Assembly: GCF_018413645.1 (NCBI RefSeq)
Contig: NZ_JAHCDA010000002.1
Location: 496,001-560,000 of the forward strand
Length of the DNA stretch: 64,000 nt
Source of the DNA: Roseococcus pinisoli
Lineage (GTDB): Bacteria > Pseudomonadota > Alphaproteobacteria > Acetobacterales > Acetobacteraceae
Reading direction: 5' to 3'
The translations under genes and the position numbers were made by a program. This document shows, one piece after another, positions 48,540-57,500 of this stretch. Under the pieces are notes generated by a model. The model was not told the origin of the DNA. It did no database searches and saw only the letters and a list, made by a program, of their open reading frames with translations. How positions within the stretch are numbered: position 1 is the first letter of the stretch; every line of letters starts with the position of its first letter.

Positions 48540-49523
48540 CTACTGCGAGCGGATATTCCCCTCGCTGATGATCGGCGCCCAGGTCTCATGGTCGCGGCGG
48601 ATGAAGTCGGCGAAGTTCTCCGGCGAGCCGCCCACCATGCGCCCGGCCTGCTGGCGGAAGACGGCCTCCGCCACTTCGGGCATGGCCGCGATCTTGCCGA
48701 AGACCTCGTTGATCCGCAGCACCATGCCGCGCTCCATGCCGGCCGGCGCCACGATCCCGTGCCAGACCGAGCAGTTGAAGCCCGGCAGTTCGGCCGCCAG
48801 CGGCGGGATGCCGGGCAGCAGCGGCGTGCCGTCGGGCCAGCTGACCGCGACTGCCCTCGCCCGCCCGTCCCGCACCATGTTCAGTGCGGAGGAGACCGTC
48901 GGGAAGCCGAACTGCGCATCGCCCCGCACCAGGGCCGTCACCATCTCGGCGCCCGAGCGATAGGGCACGTGCACCATCCGGATGCCGGCCCGCTTCAGGA
49001 AGAGCTCCATGAAGAGGTGGCTGCCATTGCCGTTGCCCGCCGAGGAAAAGGTGAAGCCTTCCGGCCGCTCCTTCGCCGCGGCGATGATCTCGGCCGCGCT
49101 GCGATAGGGAACGTCGGGATGGGCGATCAGCGCCCCCGGGAGGCTGACCAGGTGGATGATGGGGGCGAAGGCCGTCATCGGGTCGTAGCCCAGGCCGGGG
49201 TTCATCTCCTTGGCGATGCAGTTTGCGCCCACATCGGCCATCATCAGCGTCAGCCCGTCGGGCCGCTGCTGGGCCGTGAAGGCGCCGGCGATGGCCCCGC
49301 CCGCGCCGGGCCGGTTCTCCACCACCAGCGACTGGCCATTGGCGTGATCGGGGAAACGGGCGGCGACGGTGCGGCTCAGCGTGTCGATCGCGCCGCCCGC
49401 GCCGAAGGGTACGATCAGCCTGATGGGGCGGTCGGGCCAGCCCGGCTGCGCCAGGGCGGGTGCGGCCAGTACCGCTGCGCCACCTGCCAGGGCGGCGCGG
49501 CGCGTCATGGAATTCGGCCTCAT
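48540..49523 (-). CDS. Bug-family solute-binding receptor
   Basis: 327 residues, or 322 from the internal Met of MRPNSMTRRAAL. It has a twin-Arg signal (MTRRAALAGGAAVLAAPALA, then Q) and the Bug loops IRLIVPFGAGGAIDTLSR near residue 34 and VVENRPGAGGAIAG near 68. A helical block with MVHVPYRSGAEMV near 185 completes the pattern. The third orphan Bug receptor of the window; no TctAB genes are nearby. It is upstream of the Nudix gene on the same strand and divergent from a DUF1028 gene. The ligand is unknown. Confidence 0.86.
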   Translation of the reverse strand: MRPNSMTRRAALAGGAAVLAAPALAQPGWPDRPIRLIVPFGAGGAIDTLSRTVAARFPDHANGQSLVVENRPGAGGAIAGAFTAQQRPDGLTLMMADVGANCIAKEMNPGLGYDPMTAFAPIIHLVSLPGALIAHPDVPYRSAAEIIAAAKERPEGFTFSSAGNGNGSHLFMELFLKRAGIRMVHVPYRSGAEMVTALVRGDAQFGFPTVSSALNMVRDGRARAVAVSWPDGTPLLPGIPPLAAELPGFNCSVWHGIVAPAGMERGMVLRINEVFGKIAAMPEVAEAVFRQQAGRMVGGSPENFADFIRRDHETWAPIISEGNIRSQ

Positions 49524-49631
49524 GGAACGTCTCCCTTATCCTTGTTATTGCCCTTGGCTTTGCCCCTGCCCGGCGTCCCGTGCAAGTTTCGGCTGTACGC
49601 GTCGCGCCGCTCGAATCGGAAAGGACCCGCC

Positions 49632-50351
49632 TTGACCTGGTCGCTGCTCGCCCACGAGCCTGAAACCGGCACCTTCGCCGTCGCCGTCACCACCTGCGCC
49701 CTGGCCGTCGGTGCCTCCTGCCCCTTCGTTCGAAGGGGCGTCGGCGCCGTCTCCACCCAGTCGATCACGAACCGCTACCTGGGCCCCGCCGTGCTCGACG
49801 CCATGGCGCGCGGCCTCTCGCCCAGCGCCGCGATCGAGGGCGCGCTGGTGGGGGATGACGGCAAGCACATGCGCCAGGTTCATGCGATCGATAGCCACGG
49901 GCGCAGCGCGGCCTGGACGGGCAACAACTGCGTGGAATGGTGCGGCTCGCGCTCCGGCTCCGGCTGGTCGGTGGCGGGCAACATGCTCGCGGGGCCGGAA
50001 GTGGTCTCCGACACGGCTGCGAGCTTCATCGCCCGTCAGGACCTGGCGCTCCCGGAGCGGATGCTGAACGCCCTGCAGGCCGGCGAGACCCTGGGCGGCG
50101 ACAAGCGAGGCCGGCAGTCGGCCGCGCTGAAGCTCATCACCAATGAGGATTTCCCGGACATCGACCTGCGGGTCGACGACCATGGCGCGCCGCTGGACGA
50201 GCTGGAGCGCCTGCTGAAGGTGTGGCGCATCTCCCGCGCGCCCATGCTGCGGCTGTCCCCGCGCCGCTCGCACCCCTCGGGCAGCACCGATCTCGATGCG
50301 ATCGAGGCCGGTTGGCAGCGCCAGGGGCTGGACATCAAGTTCCGCCGCTGA
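49632..50351 (+). CDS. DUF1028 protein (Ntn-hydrolase-like)
   Basis: 239 residues from TTG 49632, with AAAGGA seven bases upstream. DUF1028 proteins have an Ntn-hydrolase-type fold and are often encoded near amino-acid or organic-acid transporters; the activity is not established. Seen: TWSLLAHEPETGTFAVAV at the start, SCPFVRRGVGAVSTQS near residue 30-45, GWSVAGNMLAGPEV near 115, and a C-terminal tail that may bind ligand. The stretch between the Bug receptor start and this start holds the divergent promoters. Confidence 0.82.
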   Translation: MTWSLLAHEPETGTFAVAVTTCALAVGASCPFVRRGVGAVSTQSITNRYLGPAVLDAMARGLSPSAAIEGALVGDDGKHMRQVHAIDSHGRSAAWTGNNCVEWCGSRSGSGWSVAGNMLAGPEVVSDTAASFIARQDLALPERMLNALQAGETLGGDKRGRQSAALKLITNEDFPDIDLRVDDHGAPLDELERLLKVWRISRAPMLRLSPRRSHPSGSTDLDAIEAGWQRQGLDIKFRR

Positions 50352-50406
50352 GGCTCTGCCGGGGCGGTCAGGAAAAGGCGGGAGGCTGAGCTTCCCGCCG
50401 GAGAGC

Positions 50407-50425
50407 CGAGGGGCTTCGCCCCTCG
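50407..50425 (+). terminator. Compact hairpin downstream of DUF1028
   Basis: CGAGGGGC, TTC loop, GCCCCTCG: eight perfect pairs in the interval of two convergent genes. It probably stops transcription from DUF1028. A second hairpin (50457-50480) follows. Confidence 0.55.
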
Positions 50426-50456
50426 ATGCCATCTCCCGCGAAAGGTGAAGGGATAT

Positions 50457-50480
50457 CCCGGCCCCCAATGCGGGGCCGGG
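50457..50480 (-). terminator. Hairpin between convergent genes DUF1028 and DUF6481
   Basis: CCCGGCCCC and GGGGCCGGG pair perfectly around a six-base loop, eight bases past the DUF6481 stop. It can serve both strands. No T tract is present. Confidence 0.55.
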
Positions 50481-50487
50481 CGGCGCC

Positions 50488-50853
50488 TCAGCGGCGCTTC
50501 TTCTTCTCGGCGATTCGCGCGTCGCGCTCCGCCTTCTGGGCCGCGAGCATCGCGGCGGTGCGCCGGCGCGCCTCCTGGGCGGCATTGGCAGCGGCGGCCA
50601 GGGCGGCGGCCTTCTTCGCGGCCTCCTCGGCGGCCTTCTCGGCGGCGAGGGCCTCGGCCTTCTCCACCGCGCGCTGGGCCGCGGCGGCCTCGCGCTGGCG
50701 GCGTTGTTCGCCGAGGGCCTTCTGGGCCTCCAGGCGGGCAATCACCGCGGGGTCATCGGCCGGCGGACGGGCCTTGAACCGGTCGAGGAGCTTCTGACGC
50801 GCGGTGCTGGCGTCGTTGCGGCGTTCGTTGAACGTATCTTTTCGGGCGGGCAT
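50488..50853 (-). CDS. DUF6481-family small, highly charged helical protein
   Basis: 121 residues from ATG 50853. The protein opens with PARKDTFNERRNDASTARQK, then LLDRFKARPPADDPAVIARL, matching the DUF6481 pattern (FNDRR near the start, then a K/R and Ala-rich body). Residues 40-115 form one long Ala/Glu/Lys/Arg helix, likely a coiled coil, ending in KKKRR. The function is unknown; it is cytoplasmic by composition. It faces DUF1028 and is divergent from a FAD dehydrogenase gene. Confidence 0.75.
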   Translation of the reverse strand: MPARKDTFNERRNDASTARQKLLDRFKARPPADDPAVIARLEAQKALGEQRRQREAAAAQRAVEKAEALAAEKAAEEAAKKAAALAAAANAAQEARRRTAAMLAAQKAERDARIAEKKKRR

Positions 50854-50925
50854 GCGGCGCGTCCTAGCAAAGCTGATCGAGGGTCGCGAGATGGAGGAAA
50901 TGCATGGCGTCTCTTGACGCGGAGC

Positions 50926-52602
50926 ATGGCGCCGGACGACTTCACGCGGATGCTGCGCCTCCATGAAATACGCCTGCCGCTCGATCACCCCCCGGAAGCG
51001 CTCGACGCGGCGCTGGCGGAGCGTCTCGGCGCGCCCGCCCAAGGCTTCACGATCGTTCGCCGCGGGTATGACGCCCGGAATCCGAAGCGAATCGTCCTGT
51101 CCTACACGCTCGACGTGGAGGTACCCGGGGAAGAGGCGCTGCTCGCCCGCGGCAGCCCCACGATCCGCCCGGCGCCGGACATGCGCTACCGCTTCGTGGC
51201 CGAGGCAGCCGGACGGATGGAGGAACGGCCGGTCGTCATCGGCACCGGTCCCTGCGGTCTCTTCGCCGGGCTGATCCTGGCGCAATCCGGCTTCCGCCCG
51301 ATCATCCTCGACCGCGGCAAACAGGTCCGCGAGCGGACCAAGGACACCTGGGACCTCTGGCGCCGTGGGGTCCTGCACCCGGAGAGCAACGTCCAATTCG
51401 GCGAGGGCGGCGCCGGCACCTTCTCCGACGGCAAGCTCCATTCCCAGATCCGCGACCCCTTCCACTTCGGCCGCAAGGTGCTCGAGGAATTCGTGAAGGC
51501 CGGCGCACCGGAGGAGATCCTCTACGTCAGCAAGCCGCATATCGGCACCTTCCGCCTCGTGCAGATGGTCGAGGCCATGCGGGAGACCATTGAGGGCCTG
51601 GGCGGCGAGTACCGATTCGGCCAGCGCGTGGACGGCCTGGAGATCGAGGCCGGATCGGACGGGGCCCGCCGCCTCGCCGGCGTCGTCCTGCATACCGGCG
51701 AGCGCATCGCGACGCGCCATGCCGTGCTGGCCATCGGCCATTCGGCACGCGACACCTTCGCCATGCTGCACGAGCGGGGCGTCGCGATGACGGCCAAGCC
51801 CTTCTCCATCGGCGTGCGCATCGAGCATCCCCAGTCGCTGATTGACCGCCAGCGCTTCGGGCCCCATGCCGGCCACCCGTTGCTCGGCGCGGCGGATTAC
51901 CGGCTGGTACATCACGCGAGCAACGGCCGCTCGGTCTATTCCTTCTGCATGTGCCCGGGCGGGACGGTCGTCGCCGCTGCCTCTGAGGCAGGGCGGCTCG
52001 TGACCAATGGCATGAGCCAGTATTCGCGCAACGAACGGAATGCCAATGCGGGCATCGTCGTCGGCATCACGCCGGAGGACTATCCGGGCGGCCCGCTGGC
52101 CGGCGTCGCCTTCCAGCGCCATTGGGAGGAGCGTGCCTTCGTGGCCGGCGGCAGCAGCTATGCCGCGCCCGCCCAGCGCGTGGGCGATTTCCTCGCCGGG
52201 CGGGCCTCGACCCATCTCGGGGATGTCGCGCCCTCCTATCGACCGGGCGTGACGCCGACCGACCTTTCGACCTGCCTGCCCGACTTCGTCGCCGAGGCCA
52301 TCCGGGAGGCCCTGCCCGCCTTCGACCGCGACCTGCCGGGTTTTGCCCTGGCCGACGCCGTCATGACGGGCGTGGAAACCCGCACCTCCTCGCCCGTGCG
52401 CATCGAGCGGGGCGAGGATTGCCAGAGCCTGAGCCTCCGCGGCCTGTTTCCCGCCGGCGAAGGCGCGGGTTATGCGGGCGGCATCCTCTCGGCCGGGGTG
52501 GACGGGATCCGCGTGGCGGAAGCGGTCGCGCTGGCGATGACCGATGGCGGTCCCGTGCGCAGCAGCGGGCGGCCCGCCGAAAGCAGCGTGCCTTACGGCT
52601 GA
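50926..52602 (+). CDS. FAD-dependent dehydrogenase of the COG2509 family
   Basis: 558 residues from ATG 50926; ATG 50950 is an equal alternative and neither has a strong ribosome site. The first 90 residues are a basic ferredoxin-like lead (LRLHEIRLPLDHPPE, then IVRRGYDARNPKRI), the normal N-terminal domain of the family. The Rossmann FAD-binding motif is VVIGTGPCGLFAGLILAQSG near residue 105, followed by GEGGAGTFSDGKLHSQI near 165, a strong family signature. The C-terminal TSSPVRIERGEDCQSLS, then PAGEGAGYAGGILSAG, contacts FAD. The physiological substrate is unknown. Confidence 0.88.
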   Translation: MAPDDFTRMLRLHEIRLPLDHPPEALDAALAERLGAPAQGFTIVRRGYDARNPKRIVLSYTLDVEVPGEEALLARGSPTIRPAPDMRYRFVAEAAGRMEERPVVIGTGPCGLFAGLILAQSGFRPIILDRGKQVRERTKDTWDLWRRGVLHPESNVQFGEGGAGTFSDGKLHSQIRDPFHFGRKVLEEFVKAGAPEEILYVSKPHIGTFRLVQMVEAMRETIEGLGGEYRFGQRVDGLEIEAGSDGARRLAGVVLHTGERIATRHAVLAIGHSARDTFAMLHERGVAMTAKPFSIGVRIEHPQSLIDRQRFGPHAGHPLLGAADYRLVHHASNGRSVYSFCMCPGGTVVAAASEAGRLVTNGMSQYSRNERNANAGIVVGITPEDYPGGPLAGVAFQRHWEERAFVAGGSSYAAPAQRVGDFLAGRASTHLGDVAPSYRPGVTPTDLSTCLPDFVAEAIREALPAFDRDLPGFALADAVMTGVETRTSSPVRIERGEDCQSLSLRGLFPAGEGAGYAGGILSAGVDGIRVAEAVALAMTDGGPVRSSGRPAESSVPYG

Positions 52603-52609
52603 GGAGCCC

Positions 52610-53695
52610 TTACGGGCGGGCCTCGTCGCGCCGCCAGGCGACCAGGCCGAAGAGCCCGACCAGGATCTCGCGCGTGCGGCGGATCAGCGCGGCATTGAGC
52701 GCGGTGGCCGGCGGCACGCCGATCAGGGCGCAGGCGGCGACGATGGCTCCCTCCTGCACCAGGGCGGCGCCGGGCAGCAGGAAGCCCGCGCTGCGCACCA
52801 CCTGGGCGAAGCTCTCGATGACCAGCGCCTCCGCGAAGCTCACCGGGAAGCCGATGATCCACAGGAGCAGGAACATCTCGACGCTGCCCATCATCCAGTT
52901 GCCGAGATGCACCAGGGTGGAGAGAGCCAGGGCCTTCCGGTCTTCATGCAGGCGCAGGATGGTGGCCTGGAAGCGGTCCAGCCAATCGGGCTGCAGCCGT
53001 GGCCACCGCTTCGCGAGGCGCTCCAGCACGCGGCGCAGCAGGCCCAGCGCCCAGGGCCGCTGAAGCGCCACCAGCGCGCAGGCCATCAGGGCGGCGACCG
53101 CGGTTCCGATCCAGAAGCCTGTCGCCTCCGAGGCGCGTCCCAACGCGAGGAAGGTCCCGAGGCCGATCAGGGTGAAGAGCGTCTGCGAGACCGCCTCGAG
53201 CGTGATGCCGAGTGTCGCCGTCCCGGCCGCGAGGCCCGAGGGAATGCCGTCGCGGATCATCAACCGGGTCACGGCCGCCTGTCCGACCACGACCCCTGCC
53301 GGGAGCAGGGAATCGCACGCCTCCCGGTACCAGCGGAGCAGGAACATCCGCCGGAAGGTCGGGCGCACGGCTCGCGGCAAAAGGATCATCCAGCCGAGGC
53401 TGGTGAAGGCCAACTGCGGAATATGCGAGGCGAGCGAGGCCGCCAGGGCCAGCGGAAAAGCCGCCAGGACCGTCCAGAGGCTCGCGAGGTCGCGGGCGTT
53501 GAGAGCCACGATGGCGGCCAGCACGACCCCGCCCAGGATGAGCCCATTGCGCAGCCCGCTCCGCACGGAGGGCGCTTCCTTGGCCGCATCTGAAGGCGGC
53601 GTCAGTCGTTGATCGTCGGGAATTTCAGGAACCTGGCTTTTCGTCGGGCGGCATATAGGCGCTTTGGGAGGGGCGCGCCATGTCGGGCGCGCCAC
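52610..53695 (-). CDS. Integral membrane protein, LPG-synthase-like (HpnL/UPF0104 family)
   Basis: Up to 361 residues from ATG 53695; the first 45 residues are polar and may not all be translated. Eight or so membrane helices follow, with the family blocks NGLILGGVVLAAIVALNARD near residue 50, REACDSLLPAGVVVGQAAVTRL near 128 (in two parts; the conserved SLLPAG) and FLLPGAALVQEGAIVAACAL near 300. Related proteins include the flippase-like part of MprF and HpnL of hopanoid clusters; this protein may thus move lipids or hopanoids. No hopanoid genes are adjacent, so the exact role is open. Confidence 0.8.
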   Translation of the reverse strand: MARPTWRAPPKAPICRPTKSQVPEIPDDQRLTPPSDAAKEAPSVRSGLRNGLILGGVVLAAIVALNARDLASLWTVLAAFPLALAASLASHIPQLAFTSLGWMILLPRAVRPTFRRMFLLRWYREACDSLLPAGVVVGQAAVTRLMIRDGIPSGLAAGTATLGITLEAVSQTLFTLIGLGTFLALGRASEATGFWIGTAVAALMACALVALQRPWALGLLRRVLERLAKRWPRLQPDWLDRFQATILRLHEDRKALALSTLVHLGNWMMGSVEMFLLLWIIGFPVSFAEALVIESFAQVVRSAGFLLPGAALVQEGAIVAACALIGVPPATALNAALIRRTREILVGLFGLVAWRRDEARP

Positions 53696-53718
53696 GCCTC
53701 AGGCCCCGGAATGCAGCT

Positions 53719-54387
53719 TCAGAAATCCAGGTCCGCGTAGTGGGCCGGCGGCTCCATGCCGGTCACCCGGTCGACGAGCAGCGTGCGGAAGGACGGGCGC
53801 GACTTCACCCGGCTGTACCAGTCGCGCGCGGCCGTGTTCAGCGACCAGTCGATGTCGTTCGCATAGTCGAGCGCGGAAAGATGCGCCGCCGCTGCGAAAT
53901 CGGCGAGGCTGAGATGCGGCCCAGCGAGCCAGGTCCGCCGCTCAGCGAGCCAGCCGATCACTTCCATGTGCGTCTTGAGATTGGCGTAGCCGGCGCGGAT
54001 CGCGGCACCGTCCGGATTGCCGTGGCCGAGCTGGCGCTTCATGTGCCGCTCCCACAGCAAGTTGCGGTAGACCTGCTGGCCGAAATGATTGTCGAACCAG
54101 CCGAGGAGCCGACGCACCTCCGCGCGCTCGGACAGGGTCCGGCCGAAGAGCGGAACGTCGGGATAGGCTTCGTCCAGATACTCGCAGATGGCGTAGCTCT
54201 CGGCGAGGACGAGCCCGTTCTCCTCCACCAGCACCGGCACGGTGCAGGCGGGATTCATAGCAAGGAATTCGGGCCTTCGTTCCCATACCCGTTCGACGCG
54301 GAGTTCGAAGGGAATCCGCTTCTCGGTCAGAGCAAGGCGAACCTTTCGCGAAAAGGGCGAAAGCGGCAGATGGTATAGGATTCTCAC
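53719..54387 (-). CDS. Glutathione S-transferase family protein
   Basis: 222 residues. The N-terminal thioredoxin fold has ILYHLPLSPFSRKVRLALTE in residues 3-22, with Ser instead of Cys at the active position, MNPACTVPVLVEENG near 43-57 (cis-Pro) and LAESYAICEYLDEAYP near 61-76 (gamma-glutamyl contact). The C-terminal helical domain starts near 90 and includes LSLADFAAAAHLSALDY near 160 (N-capping box). The mode is close to the beta/omega-like bacterial GSTs that detoxify or act in stress; the substrate is unknown. It lies upstream of the membrane protein on the same strand. Confidence 0.88.
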   Translation of the reverse strand: MRILYHLPLSPFSRKVRLALTEKRIPFELRVERVWERRPEFLAMNPACTVPVLVEENGLVLAESYAICEYLDEAYPDVPLFGRTLSERAEVRRLLGWFDNHFGQQVYRNLLWERHMKRQLGHGNPDGAAIRAGYANLKTHMEVIGWLAERRTWLAGPHLSLADFAAAAHLSALDYANDIDWSLNTAARDWYSRVKSRPSFRTLLVDRVTGMEPPAHYADLDF

Positions 54388-54566
54388 GCTGCCCCTATGC
54401 CATCCGCCGGCGATTCACGGAAGCCGAGGCCGGCCCGCGAAGTCCCTGCATGGCCGTGTTTTCATCGGTCGCCCACGAGCGATCGCCGAGCCTCATGAAG
54501 AGGCAATACGTCATGCGCGAGGGGTGGCCCGCTCCGCCCTGGATCAGGACGGGGCGGGCCCTTCCC

Positions 54567-57500
54567 TCACTCCGCCGCCGCCGCGACTTCCGTCATCGGC
54601 CGTGCCAGGTACTTCGCGTATTCCTTCGGCACGACGTGCCAGAAGGCCTCCCGCTCCGTGTCCCAGTCATTGAGGATACGGGCCGCATGACGGCTTCCGG
54701 TTTCCGTCACGTGGCGCTGGATCAGCGCCCGCAGCTCACCTTCCCAATGAGCCGAGGCCAGGCGCTGCCATTGCAGCGTCTCGGGATTCACCCGGACCTC
54801 GAAGGTGCGGGCCGGATCGTAGACGAAGGCCGCGCCGCCGGTGAAACCGGCGCCGAAATTGTCGCCGACCTCGCCCAGGATCACCACCGTGCCGCCGGTC
54901 ATATACTCGCAGGCATTCGTCCCCACGCCCTCGACGACGGTGATCGCGCCCGAATTGCGAACGGCGAAGCGCTCGCCGGCCCGACCCGCGGCGAAGAGCG
55001 CGCCGGCCGTCGCGCCGTAGAGGCAGGTGTTGCCGATGATGGAATTCTCGTTCCAGACCAGGCCCGACGACGGCGCGGGACGCACGACGATGGTCGCGCC
55101 CGACAGGCCCTTGCCGACATAGTCGTTGCTGTCGCCATAGACCTCGAGCTTCAGCCCCTTCACGCCGAAGGCGCCCAGCGACTGCCCGGCGCTGCCGCGC
55201 AGGCGGACGGTCAGATGCCCTTCCTGCAGGCCGGTCATCCCGTACTGCCGGACGATGCGCGAGGAGACCTTCGTGCCGATGGCCCGGTGCGTGTTGCGGA
55301 TGTTGTAGGCAAGCTGGATCTTCTCGCCCCGGTCGAAGAGCGGCGCCGCGTCGCGGATCATGTCCGCGTCCAGCGTCTCCGGCACCTCGTTGCGGCCCTC
55401 CAGCGTGCAGTAGGGCTTGTGCGGTCCGGCATCGGCCTTCACCAGCAGCTGGTTGAGGTCGAGGTCGTCCAGGTCGTCGGCGCCACGGCTGACCTGCTTG
55501 AGCAGATCGGTACGGCCGATGATCTCCTCGATCTTGCGGAAGCCCAGCGAGGCCAGGATCTCGCGTACTTCCTCCGCCACGAAGCTGAAGAGGGTGATGA
55601 CCTTCTCGGGCGAGCCCGTGAACTTCTCCCGCAGCGCCTCGTCCTGCGTGCAGACGCCGACCGGGCAGGTATTGGCGTGGCACTGCCGCACCATGATGCA
55701 GCCCATCGCCACCAGCGAGGCCGTGCCGATGCCGAATTCCTCGGCGCCCAGCATGGCCGCGACCACAATGTCGCGCCCGGTCTTGAGGCCGCCATCGGTG
55801 CGCAGCTTCACCCGATGCCGCAGCCGGTTCAGCATCAGCACCTGATGCGTCTCGGTCAGCCCCATCTCCCAGGGCAGACCCACATATTTGATGGAGCTGA
55901 CCGGCGAGGCGCCCGTGCCGCCCGAATGGCCGGAGACGAGGATCGCATCGGCCTTCGCCTTGGCGACGCCGGCCGCGATGGTGCCGATGCCCGATCGGGC
56001 CACCAGCTTCACGCAGACCGTCGCATCCGGGTTGATCTGCTTCAGGTCGTAGATGAGCTGCGCGAGATCCTCGATGGAGTAGATGTCGTGATGCGGCGGA
56101 GGCGAGATCAGCGTGACGCCCGGCGTCGAATGCCGCAGCTTCGCGATCAGCGCCGTCACCTTGAAGCCCGGCAGCTGGCCGCCCTCACCCGGCTTGGCGC
56201 CCTGGGCCACCTTGATCTCGATCTCACGGCAATTGTTCAGGTACTCGGCCGTGACTCCGAAGCGGCCCGAAGCGATCTGCTTCACCGCGGAATTCGCGTT
56301 GTCGCCATTCGGGCGCGGCTTCGCGCGCTCCGGATCCTCGCCGCCCTCGCCGCTGTCGCTGCGCGCGCCGATGCGGTTCATGGCGATCGACAGCGTCTCA
56401 TGCGCCTCGGGGCTGAGGGCGCCGAGCGAAATGCCGGGCGCCAGCAGGCGCTTGCGGATCTCCGTGATGCTCTCGACCTCCTCGAGCGGAACCGGCTTCA
56501 CGTTCTCCATGCGGAAATCGAGCAGGTCGCGCAGCGCCACCGGCGGCTGCTTGCGCACGGCCTCGGTGTAGCGCTTGAAGGTCTGGTAGCTGTCGGTGTC
56601 CACGGCCTTCTGGAGCGTGTGGATCAGCGTGCCGCCGAAGGCATGCGCCTCGCCGCGATGGCGCAGCTTGTAGAGGCCGCCGATGGGCAGTGTCATGACC
56701 TCGGTGTTGAAGGCGCGCGAGTGCAGCGCGAGGATGCGCCGCGACAGGCCCGCCAGGCCGATGCCCGAGATGCGCGAGGCGATACCCGGGAAGAACTCGG
56801 CCACCAGCGCGCGGGAAAGGCCGATCGCCTCGAAGTTCATGCCGCCGCGATAGGAGGAGATGACCGAGATGCCCATCTTGGACATCACCTTCAGCAGGCC
56901 CTTGTCCACCGCCTTCTTGTAGCGGGCGATGGCCGCATCCAGCGTCATGTCGCCGAAGAGGCCGCGGCGCTGGCGGTCGGCGATGGAGGCTTCGGCCAGA
57001 TAGGCGTTGACCGTCGTGGCGCCGGCACCGACCAGCACGGCGAAGTAATGCACGTCGAGGCATTCCGCGCAGCGCACGTTGAGGCTGGTGAAGGTGCGCA
57101 GCGAGGTCTTCACGAGATGCGTATGCACCGCCGCGACGGCCAGGATCATCGGGATGTCGCAGCGGTCGCGATCCAGCGCCTCATCAGTCAGGATGACGTG
57201 CTGGCAGCCGCTGCGGACACCGTCCTCCGCCTCGCGCCGGATGCGCGCCAGGGCCTTGCGGAGCCCCGCCTCGCCCTCGGCGGCGTCGAAGGTGCAATCC
57301 ACCTCGCAGACGCTGTCGCCCATGTAGTCGCGCATCGCCGCGAACTGGGCGGTCGAGAGCACGGGGCTATCCAGCATCAGCATGTCGCACTGGGTCGGAT
57401 CCTCGTCGAGGATATTCCCGAGGTTGCCGAGCCGCGTCTTGAGCGACATCACCCGCGTCTCGCGCAGGCTGTCGATCGGCGGGTTGGTCACCTGGCTGAA

